A stretch of 38,601 nucleotides of DNA from an uncultured Megasphaera sp. (GCF_958350005.1 NZ_CATWFF010000002.1:1-38601), one strand, 5' to 3'; positions 15,001 through 24,410 are shown, numbered from the stretch's first letter. The notes: generated from the letters alone by a model not told the origin. Program-made: numbers and translations.

Positions 15001-16464
15001 TTATGCCTGCAGCAGACCGCTGGCCTGCAGGCGGGATACGACTTTGTCCCGGCCCATGAGGGCGACGATGACGTTCAGGTCCGGGCCGTGCATGACGCCG
15101 GTCAGGGCAACGCGGATCGGCATGTAAACGAATTTACCTTTTACTTTCAGGCCTTTCTGGATTTTCTTGAACAGGGGCTGTACCGTATCGGCTGTTACGT
15201 CGTCGAGAGCCTGCAGTTCCTGACAGAACATGGTCAGTACAGCCGGTGCCGTTTCTTCTTTCAGGACGGCTGCCGTTTCTTCATTTTCCGGTGCATAGTC
15301 GTCAGTAAAGAACAGCTTGACTGCATCCGTAATCTGGGCGCCGTACTGTACATGTTCCCGCATGGCCCAAACCATGTCTTTGAGCCACTGCTTCTTCGTT
15401 TCGTCCAGCTCTTCCGGCGCATAGCCGGCTTTCTGCAGGTGCGGCAGGCAGAGAGCAAAGAGCTGATCGGCATCGAGCTGCTTCATATAGTGGAAGTTGA
15501 TCCAGTTCAGCTTTTCAATGTCGAAAACAGCGGGATTCTTGGCAACCCGGTCGAGGGAGAACTGCTGAATCAGTTCGTCCCGCGTGAAAATTTCCTGATC
15601 CCCTTCGGGAGTCCAGCCCAGGAGGGCCAGGAAGTTGACCAGCGCATCAGGCAGGTAGCCCAGATCGCGGTACTGCTGTACCGACGTGGCACCGTGGCGT
15701 TTGCTCATCTTTTTCTTGTCGGCCCCCAGAATCAGCGATACGTGGGCAAATTTCGGCACGTCAAAGCCCAGGGCATGGTACAGGACGATCTGCCGCGGCG
15801 TGTTGGACAGGTGTTCTTCAGCCCGGATGACATGGGTAATATGCATGAGCGCATCGTCGATGACGACGCAGTAGTTATATACGGGAATGCCGTCGGATTT
15901 GACGATGACAAAATCGCCGACTTTATTGGAATCAAAGGTGACGTGGCCGCGGACGAGATCGTCGATTTCAATGGTTTCGTCTTTCGGCGTCGCAATGCGG
16001 ATGACGTAAGGCCGTCCTTCTTTGAGATACTGTTCCACCGTTTCCTTGGGAAGGTTCCGGCACTTGCCGCTGTATACGGGTGTTTCGCCTTTCTGCATCT
16101 GCGCTTCTTTTTCTGCTTCCAGTTCTTCCGGTGTACAGAAGCAGTAGTACGCTTTGCCTTCGGCCAGCAGTTTTTCCGTATATTTCCGGTAAATTTCCAG
16201 GCGTTCCGTCTGGCGGTACGGGCCATCATTGCCGCCGACATCGATGCCTTCATCCCACGTAATGCCCAGCCACTTCAGGGCTTCCTTGATGTTTTCTTCC
16301 GATTCGGCTGTCGACCGTTTGCGGTCTGTATCTTCAATGCGGACGATAAATTTGCCGCCTGTGTGTTTGGCTTCCAGGTAATTGAACAGTGCCGAGCGGG
16401 CGCCGCCAATGTGAAAGGGGCCCGTAGGACTGGGTGCAAAACGAACGCGAACTTCTTGTGACAT
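15001..16464 (-). CDS. gltX: Glutamate--tRNA ligase
   Basis: A 487-residue class I synthetase. The HIGH-type motif is in FAPSPTGPFHIGGARSALFN and the KMSKS-type motif is KKMSKRHG. The C-terminal helical anticodon-binding half is present. The frame extends to a TTG at 16482, but GGGAGG lies inside that extension about 9 nt before ATG 16464 (MSQEVRVRF), so 16464 is the start. It follows ispDF by about 35 nt in the same operon. Whether it also charges tRNA-Gln (indirect route with GatCAB) cannot be read from this sequence alone. Confidence 0.96.
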   Translation of the reverse strand: MSQEVRVRFAPSPTGPFHIGGARSALFNYLEAKHTGGKFIVRIEDTDRKRSTAESEENIKEALKWLGITWDEGIDVGGNDGPYRQTERLEIYRKYTEKLLAEGKAYYCFCTPEELEAEKEAQMQKGETPVYSGKCRNLPKETVEQYLKEGRPYVIRIATPKDETIEIDDLVRGHVTFDSNKVGDFVIVKSDGIPVYNYCVVIDDALMHITHVIRAEEHLSNTPRQIVLYHALGFDVPKFAHVSLILGADKKKMSKRHGATSVQQYRDLGYLPDALVNFLALLGWTPEGDQEIFTRDELIQQFSLDRVAKNPAVFDIEKLNWINFHYMKQLDADQLFALCLPHLQKAGYAPEELDETKKQWLKDMVWAMREHVQYGAQITDAVKLFFTDDYAPENEETAAVLKEETAPAVLTMFCQELQALDDVTADTVQPLFKKIQKGLKVKGKFVYMPIRVALTGVMHGPDLNVIVALMGRDKVVSRLQASGLLQA

Positions 16465-16499
16465 AAAAAATTTCCTCCCCAACGATAGTAATGTAAACG

Positions 16500-17678
16500 T
16501 TAACAGGTACGAACCATAGCGACTGCCTGGGCAGCCATGCCCTCTTCGCGGCCCACAAATCCGAGGCCTTCTGTCGTCGTCGCTTTGACGGCCACAGCCT
16601 CTGCAGGAATCTGCAGGGCCTGGGCAATATGTTCTGTCATTTGCGGCACATAGGGCTTTATTTTGGGCCGCTGTGCCAGCAGCGTAACATCGATGTTTAC
16701 CGGAGTCCAGCCGTGCTCAGTCAGCAGAGTGCCTACCTTGCGGAGAAGGTCGATGCTGGACGCTCCTTCATAGGCCGGATCGGTATCTGGAAAGTAGGTG
16801 CCAATATCATGGAGTCCGGCTGCGCCGAGAAGGGCATCCATGACGGCATGGACGAGGACGTCTGCATCAGAATGGCCGTCCAGTCCCCGGTCAAAGGGAA
16901 TGGTAACGCCGCCCAGAATCAGGGGCCTTCCCGTCACCAAGCGGTGGACGTCATAGCCCATGCCGGCCCGCTGGACGGAGGGGCTGCTCATATACAGTTC
17001 CAATATGGGTATATCCTCCCTTGTCGTAACTTTACGGTTCCGTTCGCTGCCTTCCAGCAGGACCACCGGCGTTCCCAGGGCTTCCACCAGGGACGCGTCA
17101 TCTGTGCCGTTTATTCCGCAGTCTCTGGCCCGTTCGTGAGCCGTTACGAGAAGACTCCGCCGGAAGAGCTGCGGCGTCTGGACGGCGACGAGACGGCTTC
17201 GGTCCAACGTATGCAGCACGGTGCCGGCAGCTGCTTCATCCTCCCGGATTTTCACCGTGTCTTTCAGCGGCACGGCGTAGATGGCAGCATCGGCCGTCTT
17301 CATGGCGGCAATGCCCTGTTCATACCATTCCGGCCCGGCATAGGGACGGGCTCCGTCCTGAACGATGACGATATCGGCATCGTCCCGCAGGGCCTGCAGT
17401 CCTGCATAGACCGAATCGGTGCGCGTGGCGCCGCCCAGGACGAATTTCACCGGTATGTCCCCGCCCAGGGAAGCTGTCAGCTTTTCCACGTCGTGCCGGT
17501 CCTGCCGGGAATGGACGACAATGAGTTCCTGCACCGACGGCGCCGCCAGGACATGGCGCAGCGTATGCGCCAGCACAGGCTCGCCGCAGAGAGGATAAAA
17601 CAGCTTATTTCGTTCATATCCAAATCGCTGCCCTGAACCTGCGGCTACTACGATGACCGATACTACCAACCCATTCAC
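16500..17678 (-). CDS. ispDF: Bifunctional IspD/IspF: MEP cytidylyltransferase and MEcPP synthase
   Basis: A 392-residue fusion carrying two non-consecutive steps of the MEP isoprenoid pathway. IspD (1 to about 230) has the nucleotide-binding start VIVVAAGSGQRFG, LGGATRTDSVYAGL and VQDGARPY, and makes CDP-methylerythritol. IspF (about 237-392) has GMGYDVHRLV (metal-binding Asp/His), DGHSDADVLVHAVMDALLGA and the C-terminal ATTTEGLGFVGREEG, and makes the cyclic diphosphate. IspE, the step between, is not here. The GTG at 17678 abuts the stop codon of the upstream gene; GAGGAG is very close to it, so a TTG at 17669 behind AGGTGA is an alternative start. Coupling with the upstream gene is likely. 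Confidence 0.95.
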   Translation of the reverse strand: MNGLVVSVIVVAAGSGQRFGYERNKLFYPLCGEPVLAHTLRHVLAAPSVQELIVVHSRQDRHDVEKLTASLGGDIPVKFVLGGATRTDSVYAGLQALRDDADIVIVQDGARPYAGPEWYEQGIAAMKTADAAIYAVPLKDTVKIREDEAAAGTVLHTLDRSRLVAVQTPQLFRRSLLVTAHERARDCGINGTDDASLVEALGTPVVLLEGSERNRKVTTREDIPILELYMSSPSVQRAGMGYDVHRLVTGRPLILGGVTIPFDRGLDGHSDADVLVHAVMDALLGAAGLHDIGTYFPDTDPAYEGASSIDLLRKVGTLLTEHGWTPVNIDVTLLAQRPKIKPYVPQMTEHIAQALQIPAEAVAVKATTTEGLGFVGREEGMAAQAVAMVRTC

Positions 17679-18881
17679 CTACTCCTCTGCAATTTTTACA
17701 AAAATCATGCGCCCTGCTGACGTCTGCAGAACAGACGTGACCGTTACGGGCATGGTCTTGCCAATATACTTGTGGCCGTTTTCGACGACGATCATCGTGC
17801 CGTCGTCCAGGTAGGCAACGCCCTGATTTTCTTCTTTCCCGGCCTTGACGATGAGAACTTCCATCTGTTCACCGGGAATGCGGGCCGGCTTCAGCGCATT
17901 GGCCAGGTCGTTAATATTCAGTACGACCACGCCCTGCAGGGCCGCCACTTTGTTGAGATTATAGTCATTCGTGACGACTTTGGCCCGAATCTGGCGTCCC
18001 AGCCGGACGAGCTTGGAATCGACGCCCTGGACGTCATCAAAATCGTCATTAATAATGCGGACTTCGACGTAGTTATCTTCCTGCATCTGTTTCAGAATAT
18101 CCAGGCCCCGCCGGCCTTTATTCCGCTTCAGCAAATCGGACGAATCGGCAATGAGCTGCAGTTCTTCCAGGACGAAGACAGGCACCAGCAGAGGGCCTTC
18201 CAGGAACCCGGTGCTGCAGATTTCGGCAATGCGCCCGTCAATGATGGCACTCGTATCGAGGAGCTTGCCGGAAAAAGCGCCGTCCTGCCGCCTGGAAACA
18301 GCCGGCAGGTCCTTATTTTGCTTTCCCAGGCGAAAGGCCCCGACGAAACCGAGAATATCATTGCGCTTGCGAATGGCAATGCTCATGCCGGCATAGCCGA
18401 AGACGATGCTGAACACAATCGGACCATAGGCGCCAATAATAGGCAGTCGGGCAAACGCTAATCCAATTAAATTAGCAATAATAAGTCCAAAAAGCAATCC
18501 TAGCGTCCCAACGATTAGGTCCTGGCTTTCAAAATCACTCAGTCCCGATTCAATACGGTCAATCGCCTTCCATATTAAATGCAGAATAAACGGCGAAATA
18601 AGGTAGCCAATGAGCACGCCTACGACGACGCCGATAATATAGGCGACGACAGCCAGCAAGGTCGTGCCGAAGAAACTGCCGTGAAAAATTTCACCTTCAA
18701 TATGGGCACTGAAGTACGGCGTGGCAATAAGCTGGTCTGCCAGCATAACAAAAATGACTGCCATAATCAGCATGATAACGCCTTTCATAATGTTGTCCGT
18801 TACGGTGCCGCCATTAAACTTTTTAGGCCGTTTGCCGCCGTTCTTTCCCGCCTTTTCTGACACATCTATTGTGTCCATCAT
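17679..18881 (-). CDS. PIN/TRAM-domain membrane protein (YacL family)
   Basis: A 400-residue protein. A basic N-terminus is followed by four hydrophobic helices (about 33-175), a PIN ribonuclease-like domain (about 205-325) starting KLLDTSAIIDGRIAEI with further acidic residues in TNDYNLNKVAALQGV, and a C-terminal TRAM domain (about 335-398, EQMEVLIVKAGKEENQGVAYLDDG). The TRAM domain suggests RNA binding and the PIN domain suggests RNA cleavage, at the membrane; the exact role is unknown. ATG 18881 has GGAGGTG 5 nt upstream. The radA-yacL-ispD-ispF-gltX order is conserved in Bacillota, usually with disA between radA and yacL; disA is absent here. Confidence 0.92.
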   Translation of the reverse strand: MMDTIDVSEKAGKNGGKRPKKFNGGTVTDNIMKGVIMLIMAVIFVMLADQLIATPYFSAHIEGEIFHGSFFGTTLLAVVAYIIGVVVGVLIGYLISPFILHLIWKAIDRIESGLSDFESQDLIVGTLGLLFGLIIANLIGLAFARLPIIGAYGPIVFSIVFGYAGMSIAIRKRNDILGFVGAFRLGKQNKDLPAVSRRQDGAFSGKLLDTSAIIDGRIAEICSTGFLEGPLLVPVFVLEELQLIADSSDLLKRNKGRRGLDILKQMQEDNYVEVRIINDDFDDVQGVDSKLVRLGRQIRAKVVTNDYNLNKVAALQGVVVLNINDLANALKPARIPGEQMEVLIVKAGKEENQGVAYLDDGTMIVVENGHKYIGKTMPVTVTSVLQTSAGRMIFVKIAEE

Positions 18882-18980
18882 TCATACACCTCCTTTATGA
18901 TATTGTATCTATCATAACTATATAACTATAGCACATTTTCCGGAAATACACCACCAAAATGCACCGGTTTTATGCAATTT

Positions 18981-20363
18981 TTACAAGGCCGGAAAGGCAG
19001 ATGCAATCGCTTCCTGCACGGTAGCCACCGGAATGAGCCGGCATCCGGGAAAGTCGTCGCCAGGTACGTCATCCTGATTGCCCTTGGGAAAGATAAAGGT
19101 TTTAAATCCCATTTTTGCCGCTTCCTTAATGCGGCGCCGCACGTGGGGCACGCGGCGGATGTCGCCTGTAAGGCCCACTTCGCCCATGACGACAGTGGTG
19201 CTGTCCATGGCCATGTCGCGGAAACTGGAAATGACGGCCAGCACGACAGGCAGATCGGCTGCCGTTTCGGTCAGCTTCAGGCCGCCGACGACGTTGATAT
19301 ACACATCCTGAGTCCCCAGGTTCAGGCCGACCCGTTTTTCCAGGACAGCCAGCAAAATCAAAAGGCGGTTGTAATCCATTCCCGACGCTGTCCGCCGGGG
19401 CACGGCAAAGACGGAATGGGCTGTAAGAGCCTGAATTTCTCCCAGAAGGGGGCGCATGCCGTCCATTACTGCCGCTACGACCGAGCCGGCCTGGGCCGCC
19501 GTCCGTTCCGACAGCAGGAGCTGGGACGGATTGGTCAGTTCTGCCAGTCCCTGTTCATCCATGGTAAACAGTCCCGTTTCATTGGTCGAGCCAAAGCGGT
19601 TCTTAATGCTCCGCAGCACGCGGAACTGATAGTTTCGCTCCCCTTCAAAATACAGAACTACGTCTACCATATGTTCCATCATGCGCGGCCCGGCAATGGT
19701 CCCTTCTTTGGTAACGTGACCGATGACAAATACAGGGATGCCTTCGGTCTTGGCAAAGGTCATGAGGCGGCTCGTCCCTTCCCGTATCTGGGCCACACTG
19801 CCTGGCGTGCCGTCTGTGTCGCCGCTGTACATGGTCTGAATGGAATCGACAATGACCAGGGACGGACGGCGGCGGTGCCCTTCCTGCAGAATGGCATCGA
19901 GAGACGTATCGGCCTGAACGACGAGATTGGCTGCATCAATGCCCAGGCGCTGAGCCCGCATCTTGATCTGCCCTGCCGATTCTTCGCCGGAGCCGTACAG
20001 CACCGATCCGGCACGGCGGCAGACCGCAGCCGCTACCTGCAGGACCAGGGTCGACTTGCCAATACCGGGATCACCGCTGAGCAGCATCAGCGCTCCCGGC
20101 ACAATGCCGCCGCCCAGAACGCGGTCCAGCTCGCCAATGCCCGTGGCAATGCGCTCCATCTGTTCCATGGCAATATCTGAAAGAGAGGCGGCCTTCGTGC
20201 TTTCGCCGCTGCGCTGAAAGGACCCGGCGGCCTTAGCTGCCGGCGGCTGCACTGTTTCTTCTTCCATCGTATTCCATTCGCCGCACTGGGGACACCGGCC
20301 CAGCCAGCGGCTGGACACACTGCCGCAGCTGCGGCACACATAGCGTGTCTTTGCTTTTGCCAT
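18981..20363 (-). CDS. radA: DNA repair protein RadA (Sms)
   Basis: A 460-residue RecA-like ATPase/helicase aiding homologous recombination. An N-terminal C4 zinc finger (CRSCGSVSSRWLGRCPQCGEW) precedes Walker A GDPGIGKST (about 95), Walker B LVIVDSIQT, the RadA-specific KNRFGS motif (about 250), and a C-terminal Lon-protease-like domain (from about 290; DVYINVVGGLKLTE, VGLTGDIRRV). It starts 8 nt after the HAD gene stop and is co-transcribed with it. Confidence 0.97.
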   Translation of the reverse strand: MAKAKTRYVCRSCGSVSSRWLGRCPQCGEWNTMEEETVQPPAAKAAGSFQRSGESTKAASLSDIAMEQMERIATGIGELDRVLGGGIVPGALMLLSGDPGIGKSTLVLQVAAAVCRRAGSVLYGSGEESAGQIKMRAQRLGIDAANLVVQADTSLDAILQEGHRRRPSLVIVDSIQTMYSGDTDGTPGSVAQIREGTSRLMTFAKTEGIPVFVIGHVTKEGTIAGPRMMEHMVDVVLYFEGERNYQFRVLRSIKNRFGSTNETGLFTMDEQGLAELTNPSQLLLSERTAAQAGSVVAAVMDGMRPLLGEIQALTAHSVFAVPRRTASGMDYNRLLILLAVLEKRVGLNLGTQDVYINVVGGLKLTETAADLPVVLAVISSFRDMAMDSTTVVMGEVGLTGDIRRVPHVRRRIKEAAKMGFKTFIFPKGNQDDVPGDDFPGCRLIPVATVQEAIASAFPAL

Positions 20364-20371
20364 ACGCTCGC

Positions 20372-21058
20372 CTATCCTTTCAGCAGAGCCAGAAATTTTT
20401 CAGGCTTCGGCAGTTCAGCCAGGAGCAGCCAGGGTTTGCAGTCGGCCAGCTGTGCCTGCGAATAATGACCGGTTGCAACCGATACGGTCTTGGCGCCAAT
20501 GGCCTTGCCGCACTGAATATCGTAGGGCGTATCGCCAATGACGTAGACCTCTTCTACTGCATCGCCCCAGGCCTTATCGGCAATAGCCCGGGCATGACGG
20601 GCCAGGTCGTCGCGGTAATAGAAATTACAGGCAAATCCGGAGTGTTCGAAATCAAAATACTGGGACAAGCCGAAAAAATCCAGTTTCATCCGGGCGCCAT
20701 ACACGCTGTTCCCGGTCAGCAGCAGCTGCTTATATTCCGGCTGATGATCAAAAAATTCCAGCACATCCCGGACCGGCGCAAAGACGACGCTTTCATCTTT
20801 CTTGATTTTCAGCCATTTCAGCAGCCCCTTTTCATAGCCCCGGCAAAAGGCATTGACTTCTTCATCTGTCGGCATGACGCCGTTTGCCTTGTACAGCAGC
20901 TGCTGACAAATATAATTATCTGTCCGGCCGCCGGCAGCAATTCTGGGGACCGGCACATCGGCACCCTTCAGCGTATGAAAAACTTCTTCAATGGCATGCA
21001 GGCCGGCCCGGCCCGTATTCAGCAAGGTACCGTCTATATCCCAGTATAATAGTTTCAT
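20372..21058 (-). CDS. HAD-superfamily hydrolase (phosphoglycolate phosphatase-like)
   Basis: A 228-residue HAD phosphatase. Motif I is YWDIDGTLLNTG (Asp7 nucleophile, Asp9). Motif II is LLLTGNSVYGARMKL. The motif III Lys region is around ADKAWGDAVEE and motif IV is VIGDTPYDIQCGKAIGAKTV. A helical cap lies between motifs I and II. The substrate is unknown: the PGP/Gph-like layout suggests a small phosphoester. AGGTGA lies 6 nt before the ATG. It is the first gene of the radA cluster, behind the ackA terminator. Confidence 0.88.
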   Translation of the reverse strand: MKLLYWDIDGTLLNTGRAGLHAIEEVFHTLKGADVPVPRIAAGGRTDNYICQQLLYKANGVMPTDEEVNAFCRGYEKGLLKWLKIKKDESVVFAPVRDVLEFFDHQPEYKQLLLTGNSVYGARMKLDFFGLSQYFDFEHSGFACNFYYRDDLARHARAIADKAWGDAVEEVYVIGDTPYDIQCGKAIGAKTVSVATGHYSQAQLADCKPWLLLAELPKPEKFLALLKG

Positions 21059-21074
21059 CCTGTTTCACCTCATT

Positions 21075-21168
21075 AAAAAAAGTAGCCAGCCGCCGGCCGC
21101 CAGCCGCCAGTAATTGGAAAAAACGCTTTCTAACTACTAACGTACTGGCAGCCGGCAGGCTAACTACT
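21075..21168 (-). terminator. Long terminator hairpin after ackA
   Basis: On the minus strand the segment 21168-21143 (AGTAGTTAGCCTGCCGGC then TGCCAGTA) pairs almost throughout with 21112-21082 (TACTGGCGGCTGGC then GCCGGCGGCTGGCTACT), around a 30-nt loop, and is followed at once by seven T (21081-21075). A second copy of TAGTAGTTAG lies in the loop. This is an unusually long arm for a terminator. Confidence 0.75.
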
Positions 21169-21196
21169 ATGCGTACCGTATCGGTATGATATTGCC

Positions 21197-22390
21197 TTAT
21201 TTGGACACGATTTCCTTCGTATCGCGGGCAATCATGATTTCTTCATTTGTCGGAATAACATACATCTTGACTGTCGAGTCATCCGTGCTGATGAGCGTAT
21301 CCTTGCCGCGGACGTTGTTCCGTTCTGCGTCGAGTTTGGCACCCAGGTATTCCAGGCCTTCGCAGATAGCTGCGCGGTCATCAATACCGTTTTCACCAAC
21401 GCCGGCCGTAAAGGTAATGACGTCTACGCCGCCCATGGCAGCAGCCAGAGCGCCGATGAACTTGCGGACCTGATAATGGAACATGTCCAGAGCGAGCTGA
21501 GCCCGTTCGTTGCCTTTTTTAGCAGCGTCGCCAAGGTCGCGGAAGTCGCTGGATACGCCGGAAATGCCGAGAACGCCGGACTTCTTGTTCATGAGTGTAT
21601 CCATTTCTTTCGTCGAAAGGTTATGTTTGTCCATAACGCTCAGGACGATAGCCGGGTCAATATCGCCGCAGCGCGTGCCCATCAGTACGCCAGCCAGCGG
21701 TGTAAAGCCCATGGTCGTGTCTACGCATTTGCCGTATTTAATGGCAGCCAGGGAAGAGCCGTTGCCCAGATGGCAGTTGATAATACGCAGTTTTTCAACG
21801 GGAACGCCCATGACTTTGGCAACCTGACCGGCTACATAGCGGTGGCTTGTGCCGTGGAAGCCGTAACGGCGGATGCCGTCTTCTTTGTACAGTTCATACG
21901 GAAGGCCATACATGAAAGCTTTCGGCGGCATGGTCTGATGGAATGCCGTATCGAATACGCCTACCTGAGGAACATTGGGCATAATAGCCTTGCAGGCATT
22001 GATGCCGATAATGTTGGGCGGATTGTGGAGCGGAGCGTAAGCCGAGCATTTTTCCAGGGCTTTCATGACTTCGTCCGTAATCAGCGTGGAGCTGGCAAAG
22101 GCTTCGCCGCCGTGAACGACGCGGTGGCCTACAGCGTCGATTTCATCCATCGATTTGATGACGCCGCATTCTTTGTCGGTCAAAATGTCCAATACGAGTT
22201 TTACAGCAACTTGGTGATCCGGAATAGACTGCTGAATTTCTTTTTTCTGGCCATTCCATTTATGAGTCAGCTGCGAATCGGGAAGACCGATTTTTTCCAC
22301 TAACCCCTTTGCCATGACTTCTTCGTTGTCCATGTTTACCAGCTGGTATTTCAAGGACGAGCTTCCGCAGTTTACAACCAATACGATCAT
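21197..22390 (-). CDS. ackA: Acetate kinase
   Basis: A 397-residue ASKHA-fold kinase interconverting acetyl phosphate + ADP and acetate + ATP. Motifs seen are VLVVNCGSSSLKYQL, VGHRVVHGGE, VFDTAFHQTMP, YGFHGTSHRYV and INCHLGNGSSLAAI, and the adenine-binding TAGVGENG. The frame extends to 22417, but GAGGG 8 nt before ATG 22390 and the family length fix the start. It is preceded by a lipoprotein gene with about 30 nt between them and is probably co-transcribed. No pta is adjacent. Confidence 0.97.
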   Translation of the reverse strand: MIVLVVNCGSSSLKYQLVNMDNEEVMAKGLVEKIGLPDSQLTHKWNGQKKEIQQSIPDHQVAVKLVLDILTDKECGVIKSMDEIDAVGHRVVHGGEAFASSTLITDEVMKALEKCSAYAPLHNPPNIIGINACKAIMPNVPQVGVFDTAFHQTMPPKAFMYGLPYELYKEDGIRRYGFHGTSHRYVAGQVAKVMGVPVEKLRIINCHLGNGSSLAAIKYGKCVDTTMGFTPLAGVLMGTRCGDIDPAIVLSVMDKHNLSTKEMDTLMNKKSGVLGISGVSSDFRDLGDAAKKGNERAQLALDMFHYQVRKFIGALAAAMGGVDVITFTAGVGENGIDDRAAICEGLEYLGAKLDAERNNVRGKDTLISTDDSTVKMYVIPTNEEIMIARDTKEIVSK

Positions 22391-22419
22391 GCAATTTACC
22401 CTCTTTCGTTTTCTCAAAA

Positions 22420-22956
22420 TTATTGTATCTGGCCAAAGATATAGTCTGTCACTTCTTGCCCCATGGCGTCGCCCTGGCGGTACATATACATGACATGCCA
22501 GATCTGGCCTTTATCTTCAAAGAAGATGCTGCGCACGACGAGGTCAGAAATTTCTCCATTCAGCGGTTCTTTGTACGTATACTCGCCGATAACGGCCTGT
22601 CGGCCGCTGACTGTCGCCGGAGCAATCTTCGTTTGCAGATCTGAAATATCCGGTGTCTGTTCCAGCATGGTCACATTCTGCTCAGCCGCATGCTGTGCCG
22701 TCATCCCGCCGGCTGGTTCCGAAACGGCAATGACATTCAGGTGCTTGTCGTTGTTGACATACATCATGGCATCGCTTCCCTGGCGCTTGACATGAGCCAG
22801 GTCAAACGGCGTCATCAGATAAATTTCTGAGTCTCCTTCTTTCAGCTGGGCATAGCCGAAGCTGTATTCTTCCATCATCGTCAGACTGCCGCAGCCGGCC
22901 AGCAATACCGTCCCGGCTGCCATAACCGCTGCCGCTGTGGATTTCCATCGTTTCAT
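22420..22956 (-). CDS. Putative lipoprotein of unknown function
   Basis: 178 residues with a lipoprotein signal: basic MKRWK, a hydrophobic stretch and lipobox LLAGC (Cys22). The mature part looks like a compact globular domain (LMTPFDLAHVKRQGSDAMMYV...). I do not recognise a family. AGGTGA precedes the ATG. The operon position before ackA gives no functional clue; these may simply share a promoter. Confidence 0.8.
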   Translation of the reverse strand: MKRWKSTAAAVMAAGTVLLAGCGSLTMMEEYSFGYAQLKEGDSEIYLMTPFDLAHVKRQGSDAMMYVNNDKHLNVIAVSEPAGGMTAQHAAEQNVTMLEQTPDISDLQTKIAPATVSGRQAVIGEYTYKEPLNGEISDLVVRSIFFEDKGQIWHVMYMYRQGDAMGQEVTDYIFGQIQ

Positions 22957-22993
22957 ATGTGCTCACCTATCATACTTTCTACAGACTATGACC

Positions 22994-23022
22994 ATTATAG
23001 CATATTCCTCTTTTCAGCAAAA
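22994..23022 (-). promoter_or_regulatory. Promoter of the lipoprotein-ackA unit
   Basis: On the minus strand TATAAT (22994-22999) has TTTGCT 16 nt upstream. It lies in the divergent region with tmcAL. Confidence 0.5.
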
Positions 23023-23095
23023 GGGAAAACACTGGATAAACGCAAATAATATAGTGTAGAATACATAGTATATATCATTAGCCGGAGGAATGTCC

Positions 23096-24307
23096 ATGAA
23101 CCATATTGCCATTACAGCGGAATACAATCCCTTCCATACAGGTCATCTGCAGATGCTCCGGGAACTGCGCCGCCAGGCCGGAGCCGATGCGGTCCTGACC
23201 ATCATCATGAGCGGGTCCTTTGTCCAGCGCGGCGAGCCGGCGCTGTTCAACAAATGGAGCCGTGCCGCCTGGGCCGTACAGTGCGGCGCAGACTGCGTCG
23301 TCGAACTGCCGTCCCTGTATGCCCTGTCCAGTGCCGAAGGTTTTGCCTATGGCGCCGTCTCGCTGGCCAGCCAGCTGGGCTGCACGGCCCTTTCGTGCGG
23401 TGTCGAAGAAGGGTCTGCCGGGGATATTCGCCTCCTGGCACAGATGGCCCTGGAAGCAGGCAGTCATCCCGTAGCCGCGTCCGGGCAGTCTTACGGCGAC
23501 TGCCTCAGCGACCGCATCAGTCAGATGGCGCCGCCGGAGCTGGCAGCCCTCCTGCGCCGACCCAATACGCTTCTGGCCGTAGAATACGCCAAGGCCATGC
23601 TGCGCCGGGCACCGGAGATGGACTTTCTCCCCATCCGCCGTCACGGCCGCCACGATGCGCCGGGAACGACAGGCGCCTTTGCCAGCGCGTCCGCTATTCG
23701 CCAGGCCATTGCCGCCGGACAGGCAGATACTGTCGAAGCCTATCTGCCCGGGCCCGTACGAGAAGCGGTCCGGCAGCGCCTGCAGCAGGGGCAGTATACC
23801 GATTACAGCCGGTACGGCGATTTCGTCCTCTGTCAGGGCCGCCTGCACACACTGGAAACGCTGCAGGCGACGGCGGCCTTTTCAGAAGGGCTGGAACACC
23901 GCTGGAACCGCATCGTGCCGGAAGCCCTGTCCTGGCCGGACGCGCTGCACCAGCTCAAGACACGGCGCTACTCTTACAGCCGCCTGTGCCGCATGGGCGC
24001 CTATACGGTCCTGTCCGTTTCCCAGGCGCATATGGACCAGGCCTATACCCAGGACGTCCCTTATGCCCGCCTCCTTGCCGCATCACCCCGCGGAACAGCG
24101 CAGCTCCGGGCCTGCCGCGGCACCGTGCCCATTATCTCCCGCATAAGCCAGGCCCGCACTCTGACCGACTGGGGCCGGTGCCTGCTTGCCTACGACCTGC
24201 GCAGTACGGACATACAGCACCTCTGCTTTCATGACGCCGGCGCCCGCCTGGGCCGTCAGGATTATTACCGTACGCCCTATATACAGAAAGACCCGTCGCC
24301 GGTGTAA
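23096..24307 (+). CDS. tmcAL: tRNA(Met) cytidine acetate ligase
   Basis: About 403 residues of the TmcAL (YlbM, DUF795) family, which makes N4-acetylcytidine at the wobble base of elongator tRNA-Met from acetate and ATP. The nucleotidyltransferase motif is TAEYNPFHTGHLQML near the start, followed by IIMSGSFVQRGEPALFNKW, VVELPSLYALSSAEGFAYGAV and GRHDAPGTTGAFASASAIRQAI. GGAGG (23084-23088) is 7 nt from ATG 23096; the first ATG at 23090 is too close. The gene has very high GC at third codon positions. It is divergent from ackA, whose product acetate is this enzyme's substrate; that link is only suggestive. Confidence 0.93.
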   Translation: MNHIAITAEYNPFHTGHLQMLRELRRQAGADAVLTIIMSGSFVQRGEPALFNKWSRAAWAVQCGADCVVELPSLYALSSAEGFAYGAVSLASQLGCTALSCGVEEGSAGDIRLLAQMALEAGSHPVAASGQSYGDCLSDRISQMAPPELAALLRRPNTLLAVEYAKAMLRRAPEMDFLPIRRHGRHDAPGTTGAFASASAIRQAIAAGQADTVEAYLPGPVREAVRQRLQQGQYTDYSRYGDFVLCQGRLHTLETLQATAAFSEGLEHRWNRIVPEALSWPDALHQLKTRRYSYSRLCRMGAYTVLSVSQAHMDQAYTQDVPYARLLAASPRGTAQLRACRGTVPIISRISQARTLTDWGRCLLAYDLRSTDIQHLCFHDAGARLGRQDYYRTPYIQKDPSPV

Positions 24308-24381
24308 GCTCCTGCTGGCCAAAACAGCATCACTCTATGGTATATTCGCATATGACTCAGCTTTTTCCTGCATATTTATTC

Positions 24382-24410
24382 TTGTATCTCGCTGCGAAGT
24401 CTGCTATGAT
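24382..24410 (+). promoter_or_regulatory. Promoter of gltS
   Basis: TTGTAT (24382-24387), 17 nt, TATGAT (24405-24410), followed by a GGAGAG ribosome site before ATG 24447. Confidence 0.6.

Noticed and set aside
23254..24234. Arg/Pro-rich 326-codon frame inside tmcAL
   Set aside because: Out-of-frame reading of a GC-rich gene; tmcAL has the motifs and the ribosome site.
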